Shown here: positions 31,814 through 41,091 of the stretch, one piece after another
How the letters are laid out: each line of letters begins with the position of its first letter
Position numbering within the stretch: position 1 is the stretch's first letter
Assembly (NCBI RefSeq): GCF_014084045.1
Contig: NZ_CP043732.1
Coordinates: 1,054,001-1,118,000 of the forward strand
Length of the DNA stretch: 64,000 bases
Reading direction: 5' to 3'
Source of the DNA: Microbacterium esteraromaticum
Lineage (GTDB): Bacteria > Actinomycetota > Actinomycetes > Actinomycetales > Microbacteriaceae
Program-made: the position numbers and the translations under genes
The notes under the pieces: generated by a model
What the model was told of the DNA's origin: nothing
What the model saw: only the letters and a program-made list of their open reading frames with translations
Database searches by the model: none

Positions 31814-33551
31814 CCACTCTCACGAACGCGCAACGGGTCACCGGGCCCTCGAAGCGCCCACCGTGGATCCGCCGCCGCTGGTCGACTGTGCTCACCCTCG
31901 CCCTGCTGCTCATCGTGCTGCTCGGCTACGTGATCGGTCCCATGATCGCCACGGCGCGACGCAGCGTCTCGCAGGACAAGGCCGCCGTGCTCGGCTTCTC
32001 GTTCAAGGCGTGGAGCGACTTCTTCGCGAACCCCACCCAGACCTCGGCTATCGGCGGATCGATCGTGCTGTCGTTGCTGTCGGTGCTCTGCGCCGGTGTG
32101 CTCGGCACTCTCGTCGCCATCCTGCTCACCCGTTGGGACTTCCCCGGCCGCCGCATCTGCCAGGTGCTCGCGCTGCTGCCGATCGCGCTCCCCCGCTCAT
32201 GGGCGTGTGGTCGTTCAAGCTGCTGTTCGGCGTCGGCGGCCGCATCCCCTACGCCATGGAGGCATGGTTCGGCCTCGACCAACAGGCGTTCTGGCTGCAG
32301 GGCCTCGGCGGAGTGCTCATCGTCCACGCCATGACGATGTACCCCTACTTCTTCCTCACCGTCTCAGCCGCGCTCGCGAACTCGGATGCCTCCCTCGAGG
32401 AGGCCGCGGCCTCGATGGGCGCGGGCAAGGCCCGCATCTGGGCCACGGTGATCCTGCCGATGCTCACCCCGGCACTCGTCGCGGGCTCGCTCATCACGTT
32501 CATGTCGGCGATGTCGTCATACACGGCTCCGCTGCTGTTCCAGTACACCGACGTCATGACGCAGCAGATCGTGATCGCCAAGACCAACGGCGACATGCGC
32601 CTGGCATCGATCATCTCGACGGCGCTCGCCATCATCTCCATCGTCTTCCTGGCGATCATCCGCTCGTACGAGCAGCGCAAGGTGTACCGCACCCAGTCCA
32701 AGGGCGGCGGGCGCAAGCGCTCCACAGTCACCTCCACCCCGGTGAAGGTGCTGCTGCTCGTCATCGCCGCGCCGACCACGCTGTTCCTCGTGCTGCCGAT
32801 CGTGATGATCGCGGTGCTGTCGTTCACCGCCAAGGGCGGTTGGCTGCAGAGCGTGCTGCCCAACGGCTACACCCTGGAGTGGTGGGCTCAGCTGTTCAGC
32901 GGCGCGGAGTTCTGGCGACCTGTCACGAACTCGCTGCTGATGAGCGTGATCGCCGTCGGCGGCGCGATGATCCTCGGCGCCGGAGCGGCCTACGTCATGA
33001 GCCGCCTGCAGTTCCGGGGCAAGCTCGCCCTCGACATCGCGATCATGCTGCCCTGGGCGCTGCCGGGCACGGTCGTCGCGATCAACCTGATCACCGCATT
33101 CTCGAGCCCATCGCCCTTCGCCTTCGGGCAGGTGCTCGTGGGGACGTTCGCCATCCTTCCGCTGGCCTACTTCGTGCGGTTCAACCCGCTGATCTTCCGA
33201 TCGACCTTCGCGTCGTTCTCACAGCTCGATCCGAACCTCGAGGATGCGGCGCGCAGCCTCGGAGCAACCTGGTGGTACGCGTTCCGTCGCGTCGTGCTGC
33301 CGCTGATCTCCCGCGGCATCATGGCGGGCGCACTGCTGGCGTTCGTCGATGGCGTGGGCGAGTTCGTCGCCAGCATCCTCATCTACACCCCGGCGTGGGT
33401 GCCTCTGTCGATCGCCATCAACAACGAGAACTACCAGGGCAACATCGGCACCGGATCGGTGTACGGCATGATCCAGGTCCTGCTCGTGCTCGGCGTGCTG
33501 ATCGTCACGCGTCGGATGGAGGCCAGGGAGGCCACCGCCACTGCGCTCTGA
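31810..33551 (+). pseudogene. ABC importer permease, two fused domains, -1 frameshift
   Basis: The gene starts at ATG 31810 and encodes an N-terminal permease part up to about residue 127 (LARGE helices, TRWDFPGRRICQVLALLPIAL). At C-tract 32190-32194 the frame changes, and the rest (LMGVWSFKLLFGVGGRIPYA onward, with EEAAASMGAGKARIWATVIL) is in the next frame. One extra C restores an uninterrupted 580-aa protein with two sets of about six helices and two EAA loops, as in AfuB/FbpB fused permeases. As written the product is truncated, so transport would fail. A sequencing error in C5 (expected C6) is possible. Confidence 0.85.
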
Positions 33552-33602
33552 CCACGTCCGCCACGACCCGCATCCCCCGCCACACCACTGAAAGAAGAAG
33601 CA

Positions 33603-35108
33603 ATGAACCGTGACGAGATCATCCAGCGCGATGGAGAGACGTTCCCGGGCGAGAGCTACACCACCGCGGTGCTGCGCCCCGCGTACGACCAGGCGAAGCG
33701 GATGCTGCTGCCGTCGATGATCCAGATCCACCGCGCGCATCTGATCATGCTGCACGGCGCCGGGATCCTGAACGACGCCGACGCCGCGACCATCGCCCGC
33801 TCGATCGACGGCCTCGATCTGGAAGCCCTCGCGGCCAGCGAGTACACCGGGCAGTTCGAGGACCTCTTCTTCACGGTCGAGCACGAGATGATGCGCATCG
33901 GAGGCGAGGTCACGGGGAGTCTGCACACCGCCCGCAGCCGCAACGACATGGGCATGACCCTGTATCGCATGGTGATGCGGCGCCAGCTGCTGCAGGTGCT
34001 GGATGCGGCCGGCGAACTCTACGAGACGCTGGTGCGCCTGGGAACCGAGCACTCCTCGACGCTGTCGCTCGAACACACCCATACCCAGCCCGCGCAGCCC
34101 TCGATCCTCGGTCACCGATTCCTGGCCATCGCCGATGTGCTCGGCCGCGATATCCGCCGCGTCCAGCAGGCGTACGAGAGCCTGGACTACTCCCCCATGG
34201 GCGGGGCCGCCCTTACCGGCACCGGGTTCGCGATCGATCGCGACCACATGGCGCGGCTGCTCGGCTTCCGCGGCCTGGTCGAGAACTCCTACGATGCCGT
34301 TGCCGCGACCGACTACATCGCGCACTCCGCAGTCGCACTGCAGCTGATGGCGATCGACACCGGACGCAGCTGCGTCGACTTCCTCACGTGGTGCACCGCC
34401 GAGTTCGGGCTGTACCGGGTTGCCGCCCCGTACGTGCAGATCTCATCGATCATGCCCCAGAAGCGCAACCCCGTGTCGATCGAGCACTCCCGGTCGCTGC
34501 TCTCTGCGGCGTCGGCCAGCGCGGCGACCGTGCTGACGATGATGCACAACACGCCGTTCGGCGACATCGTCGACACCGAGGACGATCTGCAGCCGTACGC
34601 ATGGCGCGCGGTCGAGACTCTCACCGACGTGCTGCACCTGCTGAGCGGGGTGCTGGGAACCATCCAGGTGAACACCGACGTCATGCGTGAGCGCGCCCTC
34701 TCCTCGTTCGCCAATGCGACCGAGCTGGCCGACACGCTGGTGCGCGACGGCGGACTCACGTTCACGCAGGCGCACACCGTGGTGTCGCGGATCGTGCGCG
34801 AGGCGGATGCCGCCGGCGTTGTCGACGTGCGCACGATCGACCCGCAACGGGTGCACGAGGTCGTCACCGAGGTCGCCGGCAGGGACGTGTCGCTCACGCC
34901 CGAGGACTTCGCGCGCGCGCTCGACGCCGACAACTTCGTCGCGGTGCGCACCTCCACGGGAGGCGCCGCTCCCCGCGAGGTGGCCAGGATGGCGCACGCG
35001 CGCCAGCAGACCGCGGAGGAGTTCCGGCAGTGGCGGGACGACGTCCGCGCTCACCTCGACGCAGTGGCCGACGAGCTGGTCGCGGCGACCGCCGCCCTCG
35101 GCGCGTGA
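33603..35108 (+). CDS. Argininosuccinate-lyase-like fumarase-superfamily lyase
   Basis: The 501-aa protein has the three conserved blocks of the aspartase/fumarase superfamily: HTARSRNDMGMT (108-119), EHTHTQPAQPS (158-168) and SSIMPQKRNPV (281-291), the flexible loop with the catalytic Ser. The superfamily eliminates fumarate from N- or O-succinyl compounds. In true ArgH the second block reads THLQRAQP; here the Arg is Pro, and no arginine genes are nearby. It therefore probably acts on another N-(1,2-dicarboxyethyl) amine; EDDS lyase is a known example of such drift. It follows the importer genes and precedes the ROK kinase by 20 bp. Confidence 0.85.
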   Translation: MNRDEIIQRDGETFPGESYTTAVLRPAYDQAKRMLLPSMIQIHRAHLIMLHGAGILNDADAATIARSIDGLDLEALAASEYTGQFEDLFFTVEHEMMRIGGEVTGSLHTARSRNDMGMTLYRMVMRRQLLQVLDAAGELYETLVRLGTEHSSTLSLEHTHTQPAQPSILGHRFLAIADVLGRDIRRVQQAYESLDYSPMGGAALTGTGFAIDRDHMARLLGFRGLVENSYDAVAATDYIAHSAVALQLMAIDTGRSCVDFLTWCTAEFGLYRVAAPYVQISSIMPQKRNPVSIEHSRSLLSAASASAATVLTMMHNTPFGDIVDTEDDLQPYAWRAVETLTDVLHLLSGVLGTIQVNTDVMRERALSSFANATELADTLVRDGGLTFTQAHTVVSRIVREADAAGVVDVRTIDPQRVHEVVTEVAGRDVSLTPEDFARALDADNFVAVRTSTGGAAPREVARMAHARQQTAEEFRQWRDDVRAHLDAVADELVAATAALGA

Positions 35109-35128
35109 CGCCGGCGGAGGGTGTGCGC

Positions 35129-36003
35129 ATGAACGTCCTCGGCATCGACTTCGGCGGCACGAAGGTCGCGCTGCGAGTCGAAGGCGACGAAGGTCGCGCG
35201 GAGGAGGAGCGTCTGCGGATCGGACGGGGGGAGCCGGCAGACGCTGTCCTCGATCGCACTTTCGAGGCGTCGAGGCGCCTGATCGACCGGGTCGGCGACG
35301 TCGCCTCGGTCGGCGTCTCGACGCCTGGGATCGTGTTCGACGATCGCGTCGAGCTCGCGCCCAATGTCGATGGCTGGTCGGACCTCGACCTCGGCGAGCG
35401 CCTGCGCGCCGAGTTCGGCTCGGTGACCGTCGCGATCGAGAACGACGTCAAGGCGGCAGCCCTTGCGGAGTGCCGCGAGGGCGCGCTGCGCACCGTGCCG
35501 GTGGGTCTGTATGTGAACCTCGGCACCGGCATCGCGATCTCGCCGGTGATCGACGGGCGGCCGCTGCGCGGTGCGCACGGGGCTGCGGGCGAGGTGGGCT
35601 ACGGCATCGTGGGGTGCGTGCGGCGGTGGGATGCCTCCACGCCGACGCTCGAGGAGTACGCGGGGGCAGCGGTCTCGAGCGGCGCATCGCGATGGCCGAC
35701 GACGTCGCCGCCGATGACGTCGCGCAGCTGGTCGCAGCCGCCGGTTCGTCAGAGGCGGCTGCGAGGATGTGGCGGGAGGCACTCGACGAGATCGCGAGGC
35801 ACCTGATCACCGCGGCGCTGACCGTCGATCCCTCGCGGATCGCCATCGGCGGCGGGATGACACGGGCCGGGAGCGCGCTCCTGGACCCTGTGTCGGCTCG
35901 TGTGAGGACGGCGCTTCCCTACGCGCCCGAGATCGTGCTGTCGCGCTTCGCCGCGGACGCATCGCTGCGCGGTGCCGTGCTGCTGGCGCGCGGCAGCGAC
36001 TGA
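35129..36003 (+). pseudogene. ROK family sugar kinase, -1 frameshift
   Basis: ATG 35129 has GGAGGG 7 nt upstream. The N-terminal half has the phosphate-binding VLGIDFGGTKVALRV, SVGVSTPGIV, AIENDVKAAALAE and NLGTGIAISPVIDG, then GAHGAAGEVGYG. After LEEYAG the frame is lost in G5 at 35662-35666; one extra G joins it to GLERRIAMADDVAADD and a normal C-terminus ending at 36003 (291 aa). The usual zinc C-x-C-G-x-x-G-C is missing, as in the operon's ROK regulator. It would phosphorylate a sugar or amino sugar released in the cell. It is either a real lesion or a homopolymer read error. Confidence 0.83.
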
Positions 36004-36014
36004 CCGGAACGCGC

Positions 36015-36089
36015 ACTTATTTTCCGACGTTGACGGCCTGTCCCCAGGCGAGTGGAATGGGTGCAGTACTTATTTCTGCACAGAAATAA
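36015..36089 (+). promoter_or_regulatory. Putative ROK operator region upstream of exported PIG-L gene
   Basis: ACTTATTTTCCG (36015-36026) is identical to the element at 27433-27444. It is followed by a perfect palindrome TTATTTCTG-CA-CAGAAATAA (36070-36089). AT-rich arms of this kind resemble operators of NagC/Mlc-type ROK repressors, although sequence alone cannot show binding. Confidence 0.65.
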
Positions 36090-36164
36090 AGTAACCCTCC
36101 TCCCTCTCATCGACGGCCCGGAGCGCGACATCGACGTGTGCCCGGGCGGAAGGCTGGTCCAAAG

Positions 36165-38960
36165 ATGGACGATCGTCATACCCTCTCCGACTACACACTG
36201 ACCCGCAGGGGGCTGTTCCGTGCCGGCGGCGCCCTCGGGATCGCCGCTGCCGTCACGGGCGCGCACCTCAGCGGCCTCACGCCCGCAGAGCAGGCTCTCG
36301 CGAGCGCACCCCGCGAGTCCACGAAGCTGAACGTCCTCTTCATCGGCGCCCACCCCGACGACGAGGCAGGCAATCTCGGCGTCTTCGGGCAGTGGAACGA
36401 GTACCAGGGCATGAAGGCCGGGGTCATCACGGTGACCCGCGGCGAAGGCGGCGGCAACGCCGTCGGCCTCGAGGAGGGTCCGCCACTCGGGATGCTGCGC
36501 GAAGCCGAAGAGCGCAAGGCCGTCGGCTACGCAGGCATCACGAACATCTTCAATCTCGATGGCCTCGACTTCTACTACACCGCCAGTGCTCCGCTCTCGT
36601 ACCAGGTCTGGGACGGCGCAGCGGTGCTGAACCGGATCGTGCGCGTCGTACGGGCGACCCGGCCCGACGTGATCGTCACGATGAACCCCTCCGCCGTCGA
36701 GGGCAACCACGGCAACCACCAGCAGGCGGCGATGTTCGCCGTCGAGGCATACCTGGCGGCCGGCGACCCCGACCGGTACCCCGAGCACTTCGACGAGGGA
36801 TTCGAGCCCTGGCAGCCGCGCCGCATCCTCCGCTCGGGGGCGAACGGCTCCGGGGCGACCGGTGAGGGCGGGGTCGCCGCCGGATTCACCCCGACCGTGG
36901 CATCCGACGTCGTTTTCGGATGCTGGAACGGAACCCCCAGCGCCCGGCACGGCAAGCGCTGGTCGGAGATGCTCGACCTCGCCCGCTGGGCCTACGTGAC
37001 CCAGGGGTGGGCGGAGTTCGCCGCCGGTCCGACTGACCCGGCGAAGATCTCCAACTCCTGGTTCACCGTGATCCACTCCCGCTCACCCCTCACAGACCCC
37101 CGCTCCGGCGGCGACGCCGCCCTGCGCGGAGCCGCCCTGCCGATCGACGGAGGTCTGCCGCTCGGCACGCTCATCGATGTGCGGCCCGCCCGCTTCGAGG
37201 TCGTCGCGGGCGAGAAGAGCACCGTGCAGGTGACCGTCACCGCTCCGCCTGCGTCGCGACTCGCGGCCGGACGGCTGAGCCTGACCGTGCCAGACGGCTG
37301 GTCTGCCGGCGGCGCCGTCGACGTGCCGGCGCTGAATCGCGGCCGCTCTCACACCGCCACGTTCCAGGTGACCGCCGGATCGGGCGATGCGCCCGGGACG
37401 CAGGTACGGGTCGACGCCACGCTCTCGGCGGGCGGGGCCAGCGGCACGACATTCGCGCAGCTGCGCGTCGCCGGTGCCGTCGAGGCGACCATCCGCCCCC
37501 TCGATGAGATCCAGGAGTTCCGCTCGTGGACCGCTGGTCTCGGCATGAAGCACCTCGACGTCCTCGTGCCGGAGCTCTTCGCGATCGGGCAGGGACGCAC
37601 ACGCACCCTCGAGATCGTCGTCGAGAACTTCTCGTCGCAGACCCGCTCCGGCGCGGTGGCGCTGACACTGCCCACGGGCTTCACCGCCTCGCCCGCCCAG
37701 AAGTCGTACTCAGGGCTGGCGGCGGGCAAGACCACGACGGTCGCCTTCGAGGTGACGAACACCGACACGACCATCCCCACCGCCAACCGCGCTCCCAACA
37801 AGGGCAGCTGGCCGGTGACCGTCTCGGCGACGAGCGAGGCAGGAACGGCCGAGCGGGCCGTCACCATGAACCTGGTGCCGACCTACGCCGTGCAGCGAGC
37901 CTCCACCGCACCGGTCATCGACGGCATCCGCCGAGACGGCGAATACCCCGGTGAGCCGATCCCGGTCGACACCATCTGGGACGGCTCGCCCATGGGCGGC
38001 ACCACTGCGTCGATCAGCGCGCAGACGTGGATCACCCACGACGACGCGAACTTCTACCTGTTCCTTTCGGTCGTCGACGACGTGCGCGGCACGATCCTGC
38101 CGGGAAGCGACAACAAGCGCCAGCGGCGCACGGACTCGGTGGAGATCTACATCGACCCTCGGGGCATTGCCGGCAACACCGCGCAGACCTTCATCGCGGG
38201 CATCATGCCCTCGATGGACTCGATGACGGGTGCCCCCGGTGTCGGCCGTGACCGCGACAACTGGCAGGGTGAAGCGTCAGTCACGGCCCCCGGCATGCAG
38301 GTCGAGGTCAAGATGGCCCCTACCGAGGCCGAGTACACCGGGTACGACATGGAGGTGAGGATCCCGTTCTCCGTCCTTCCCGACAATCTCGACCCCGAGC
38401 ACGTGGGGTTCAACGTCGTCATCAACGACTCCGACACGCAGAACAAGGCAGCACAGCGGCGCGTCGGCTGGTCGACCTTCCCCGGAATGCGAGCCGACCC
38501 GTGGCGCTGGGGCATCATCACCCTTGATGGCATCCAGGATGCGGGAAGCCGTCCGAAGGAGCCGACTCTGCCAGACACCGCAGCGCGTTCGGTGTCGTCG
38601 CCGCAGTCGATCCTGCAGTCAGCGAGCGACAACGTGCCGCTCGGTGGGTTCTCCCCGACGAGCCACGAGCTCAAGGTGCTGAAGTCATCGATCTCAGCGG
38701 GCGTCGTCACGGTGGCGCTGCAATCGCCGCGCGCCGGTACCGTGCGCGTCTTCCTCTGGGACGGAACGCAGGTGGTGGGCAGCGCCGAGAAGCAGGTGCC
38801 AGCAGGGCGCACCGAGGTGCGCTTCGGCGCACGCACGGTAGCCACGGGGAGCGGCACCAGCCTCGAGGGCACGAAGGCGTCGCCGGTGCTCGCCGTATCG
38901 TTCGAGTCGAACGGCGGCGTCCACGCCACGAAGGCTCCCCTCGGCGGCCGCTCGGTCTGA
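36165..38960 (+). CDS. Tat-exported PIG-L deacetylase with NEW3-like and CBM9-like domains
   Basis: This 931-aa protein has a twin-arginine signal (TLTRRGLFRAGGALGIAAAV). A PIG-L domain follows at about 55-320, with GAHPDDE (zinc ligands 63-67) and EGNHGNH (181-185) in place of HPDH. Two NEW3/CARDB-like beta domains lie at about 335-590 (FEVVAGEKSTVQVTVTAP; RTRTLEIVVENFSSQTRSGA). A CBM9-like domain lies at about 595-785 (APVIDGIRRDGEYPGEP, DSVEIYIDPRG), followed by a short C-terminal beta domain. It should remove acyl groups from an extracellular glycan or glycoconjugate. ATG 36165 is chosen; GTG 36138 adds nine residues. Confidence 0.85.
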   Translation: MDDRHTLSDYTLTRRGLFRAGGALGIAAAVTGAHLSGLTPAEQALASAPRESTKLNVLFIGAHPDDEAGNLGVFGQWNEYQGMKAGVITVTRGEGGGNAVGLEEGPPLGMLREAEERKAVGYAGITNIFNLDGLDFYYTASAPLSYQVWDGAAVLNRIVRVVRATRPDVIVTMNPSAVEGNHGNHQQAAMFAVEAYLAAGDPDRYPEHFDEGFEPWQPRRILRSGANGSGATGEGGVAAGFTPTVASDVVFGCWNGTPSARHGKRWSEMLDLARWAYVTQGWAEFAAGPTDPAKISNSWFTVIHSRSPLTDPRSGGDAALRGAALPIDGGLPLGTLIDVRPARFEVVAGEKSTVQVTVTAPPASRLAAGRLSLTVPDGWSAGGAVDVPALNRGRSHTATFQVTAGSGDAPGTQVRVDATLSAGGASGTTFAQLRVAGAVEATIRPLDEIQEFRSWTAGLGMKHLDVLVPELFAIGQGRTRTLEIVVENFSSQTRSGAVALTLPTGFTASPAQKSYSGLAAGKTTTVAFEVTNTDTTIPTANRAPNKGSWPVTVSATSEAGTAERAVTMNLVPTYAVQRASTAPVIDGIRRDGEYPGEPIPVDTIWDGSPMGGTTASISAQTWITHDDANFYLFLSVVDDVRGTILPGSDNKRQRRTDSVEIYIDPRGIAGNTAQTFIAGIMPSMDSMTGAPGVGRDRDNWQGEASVTAPGMQVEVKMAPTEAEYTGYDMEVRIPFSVLPDNLDPEHVGFNVVINDSDTQNKAAQRRVGWSTFPGMRADPWRWGIITLDGIQDAGSRPKEPTLPDTAARSVSSPQSILQSASDNVPLGGFSPTSHELKVLKSSISAGVVTVALQSPRAGTVRVFLWDGTQVVGSAEKQVPAGRTEVRFGARTVATGSGTSLEGTKASPVLAVSFESNGGVHATKAPLGGRSV

Positions 38961-38976
38961 CCGAGCCCGCTGCAGA

Positions 38977-39022
38977 GATCAGAAACGCACCTCCGAACGT
39001 CGTCGGAGGCGCGTTTCTGATC
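38977..39022. terminator. Bidirectional terminator
   Basis: A 12-bp outer stem (38977-38988 with 39011-39022) plus a 7-bp inner stem (38990-38996 with 39003-39009) sits between the convergent PIG-L and alpha-glucosidase genes, followed by TTTCGG on the plus strand. Confidence 0.85.
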
Positions 39023-39034
39023 TTTCGGCGGGTC

Positions 39035-40717
39035 TCAGGCCCGGAGCCAGGCGGTCGCCTCGCCAGGCAGCACGCCGTCGCGCAGGGGCTGTGTGGTCAG
39101 CACCACGGCATCCGCGTCTGAACCGAGGTCGAACGGCTCGGTGCCGAAGTTGGTCACCACCTGCCATCCGTTCGGACGCGCGAAGCGCAGCACGTCGTCG
39201 CGGTCGGTCTCGCGCCATTCCAGCCGCTCGTCGGTCTGCAGGCTGCGGCGCAGCCGCAGCGCCTTCCGGTACAGAGAGAGGGTGGATGCCGGATCCGCGG
39301 CCTCCACGTCCACCGCGTAGTCGGCGAACCAGGCGGGCTGCGGCAGGTGCGCGCCGTCTGCGCCGAAGCCGAACGACGAGCCGTCCGCGCTCCATGGCAG
39401 CGGAACACGGCATCCGTCGCGTCCGAATCCGTCGAACTCCGCGCCACGGAAGAACGCGGGGTCCTGGCGCTGCTCCGGCGTGATCTCGGCGACCTCGTGC
39501 AGCCCCAGTTCCTCGCCCTGGTACAGGTAGGTGCTGCCGGGAAGACCCAGCAGCAGCATCGTCGCGGCCTCTGCGCGCCGGCGGCCCTGCTCGCGATCGA
39601 GGTCGGCGGCGGGACCGCCCGCCCTGACCCATTCGACACCCTGCTTGACGGCACGGCCGTCGAGGGCGGGCAGCCCGTACCGTGTCGCGTGCCTGGTGAC
39701 GTCGTGGTTCGAGAGCACCCAGGTGGTCGACGAGCCGCTCAGCGTGGCCTGCGCGAGGTTGTCGGCGATGATGCGCCGGAACTCGGCCGCGTCGAAGTCG
39801 GCGACGAGCAGATCGAAGTTGAACGCCTGTCCGAGGCCCTCGGCCGAGGCGTACTTCGCCCGCCGCTCCGGAGTCGACACCCATGCCTCGGCCACGGCCG
39901 TGCGCGGCGGGTCGTACGAGTCGAACACCGTGCGCCACTCGGCGTAGATCTCGTGAACCTCGTCGCGGTCGATGAGCGGGTGCGTGCCGTCCTGCGGCAG
40001 CAGGGCGAGCTCGGCGCTGCTGGGCAGCGGCTCGCTGAGATCCTTCGTGAGCATATGGGCCACGTCGATGCGGAACCCGTCGACGCCGCGGTCCGACCAG
40101 AACCGCAGGGTCGTGAGGAAGTCCTCGCGCACCTCGGGGTTGTCCCAGTTGAGGTCGGGCTGCTCGGTGGCGAAGTTGTGGAAGTACCACTGGCCGTCGT
40201 CGACGCGCTCCCACGCCGGACCGCCGAAGACCGACACCCAGTCGGTCGGCGGCTGCGAGCCGTCGGGACCGGTGCCCTCGCGGAAGATGTACCGGTCGCG
40301 CGCAGCCGATCCGCGGCCTGCGGCGAGCGCCTCCTGGAACCACTCGTGCCGGTTCGAGGTGTGATTGGGCACGATGTCGATGATCACCTTGATCCCGCGC
40401 TCGTGGAGCGCGTCCACCATCGCGTCGAAGTCGTCGAGGGTGCCCAGCCGGGGGTCGACGTCGCGGTAGTCGTCGACGTCGTACCCTCCATCGGCGAGCG
40501 CCGACGGGTAGAAGGGGCTCAGCCATACGGCATCGATGCCCAGCTCGGCCAGGTAGTCGACGCGGGACAGGATGCCTGCGACGTCGCCGATCCCGTCACC
40601 GGTGGCGTCGGCGAAGCTGCGGGGGTAGATCTGGTAGACGGCGGCCTGGCGCCACCAGGCGGCGTCGTCGTGCGTGTCGAGGTCGTCGTGCGTGTCGAGG
40701 GAGTGGACTTCGCTCAT
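39035..40717 (-). CDS. GH13 alpha-glucosidase
   Basis: The 560-aa glycoside hydrolase of family 13 has the (beta/alpha)8 barrel regions in order: DIVPNHTSNRHEWF (region I), GFRIDVAHML with the nucleophile Asp (II), AVAEAWV with the acid/base Glu (III), and VLSNHDVTRHATRYG (IV). The C-terminal beta domain is intact. It hydrolyses alpha-glucosidic bonds of maltose- or isomaltose-type oligosaccharides in the cytoplasm; no signal peptide is seen. The start is ATG 40717, 7 nt after TACCGT, so it is probably leaderless. The N-terminus contains a perfect 18-bp tandem duplication giving LDTHDD twice. Confidence 0.92.
   Translation of the reverse strand: MSEVHSLDTHDDLDTHDDAAWWRQAAVYQIYPRSFADATGDGIGDVAGILSRVDYLAELGIDAVWLSPFYPSALADGGYDVDDYRDVDPRLGTLDDFDAMVDALHERGIKVIIDIVPNHTSNRHEWFQEALAAGRGSAARDRYIFREGTGPDGSQPPTDWVSVFGGPAWERVDDGQWYFHNFATEQPDLNWDNPEVREDFLTTLRFWSDRGVDGFRIDVAHMLTKDLSEPLPSSAELALLPQDGTHPLIDRDEVHEIYAEWRTVFDSYDPPRTAVAEAWVSTPERRAKYASAEGLGQAFNFDLLVADFDAAEFRRIIADNLAQATLSGSSTTWVLSNHDVTRHATRYGLPALDGRAVKQGVEWVRAGGPAADLDREQGRRRAEAATMLLLGLPGSTYLYQGEELGLHEVAEITPEQRQDPAFFRGAEFDGFGRDGCRVPLPWSADGSSFGFGADGAHLPQPAWFADYAVDVEAADPASTLSLYRKALRLRRSLQTDERLEWRETDRDDVLRFARPNGWQVVTNFGTEPFDLGSDADAVVLTTQPLRDGVLPGEATAWLRA
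40664..40699 (-). repeat. 18-bp tandem duplication in the alpha-glucosidase N-terminus
   Basis: Two identical 18-bp units (40664-40681, 40682-40699) encode LDTHDD twice near the start of the protein, an in-frame duplication. Confidence 0.9.
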
Positions 40718-40724
40718 CCTGACC

Positions 40725-40730
40725 ACGGTA
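40725..40730 (-). promoter_or_regulatory. -10 box of alpha-glucosidase gene
   Basis: TACCGT on the minus strand ends 7 nt before ATG 40717; leaderless promoter inferred. Confidence 0.55.
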
Positions 40731-40828
40731 CGTGACTCTCGCCGGGAGAGTGAAGACGGCAGCACAGGCCCCGCGCATGGTTACACTGTCGTGCGAGCCG
40801 TGGGTCGCAGAGCCCGGAAGACGACGGA

Positions 40829-41053
40829 ATGAGGATCACCATGTACCTGCTGCCGATCGCCGGGTGGATCCTCTCGATTCTCGCTTTCGCCGGTGTGCTG
40901 TACGCGATCATCCGGTTCGCGATCGTCCATGCGCTGCGCCAGGCGCGCCACGAGGCGCGAATCGAGCGGCACGTGCCGAAGGCCGCTACCTGGCTCAAGC
41001 GCGACGAGCACGACCTTCTGGACCTGTCGAACCCCTCCCACGACCCACGCTGA
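40829..41053 (+). CDS. Small single-helix membrane protein, 74 aa
   Basis: It has one membrane helix (YLLPIAGWILSILAFAGVLY) at the N-terminus and a basic, amphipathic tail (HALRQARHEARIERHVPK) ending in acidic and polar residues. No family is recognised. ATG 40829 has GGAAG 8 nt upstream; ATG 40841, four codons later, has AGGA at good spacing and is equally likely. It stands alone, divergent from the alpha-glucosidase. Confidence 0.6.
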   Translation: MRITMYLLPIAGWILSILAFAGVLYAIIRFAIVHALRQARHEARIERHVPKAATWLKRDEHDLLDLSNPSHDPR

Positions 41054-41091
41054 GCCGCTCTGAGCGGGCCGCTCCTGTGTCCGCGATGCAG

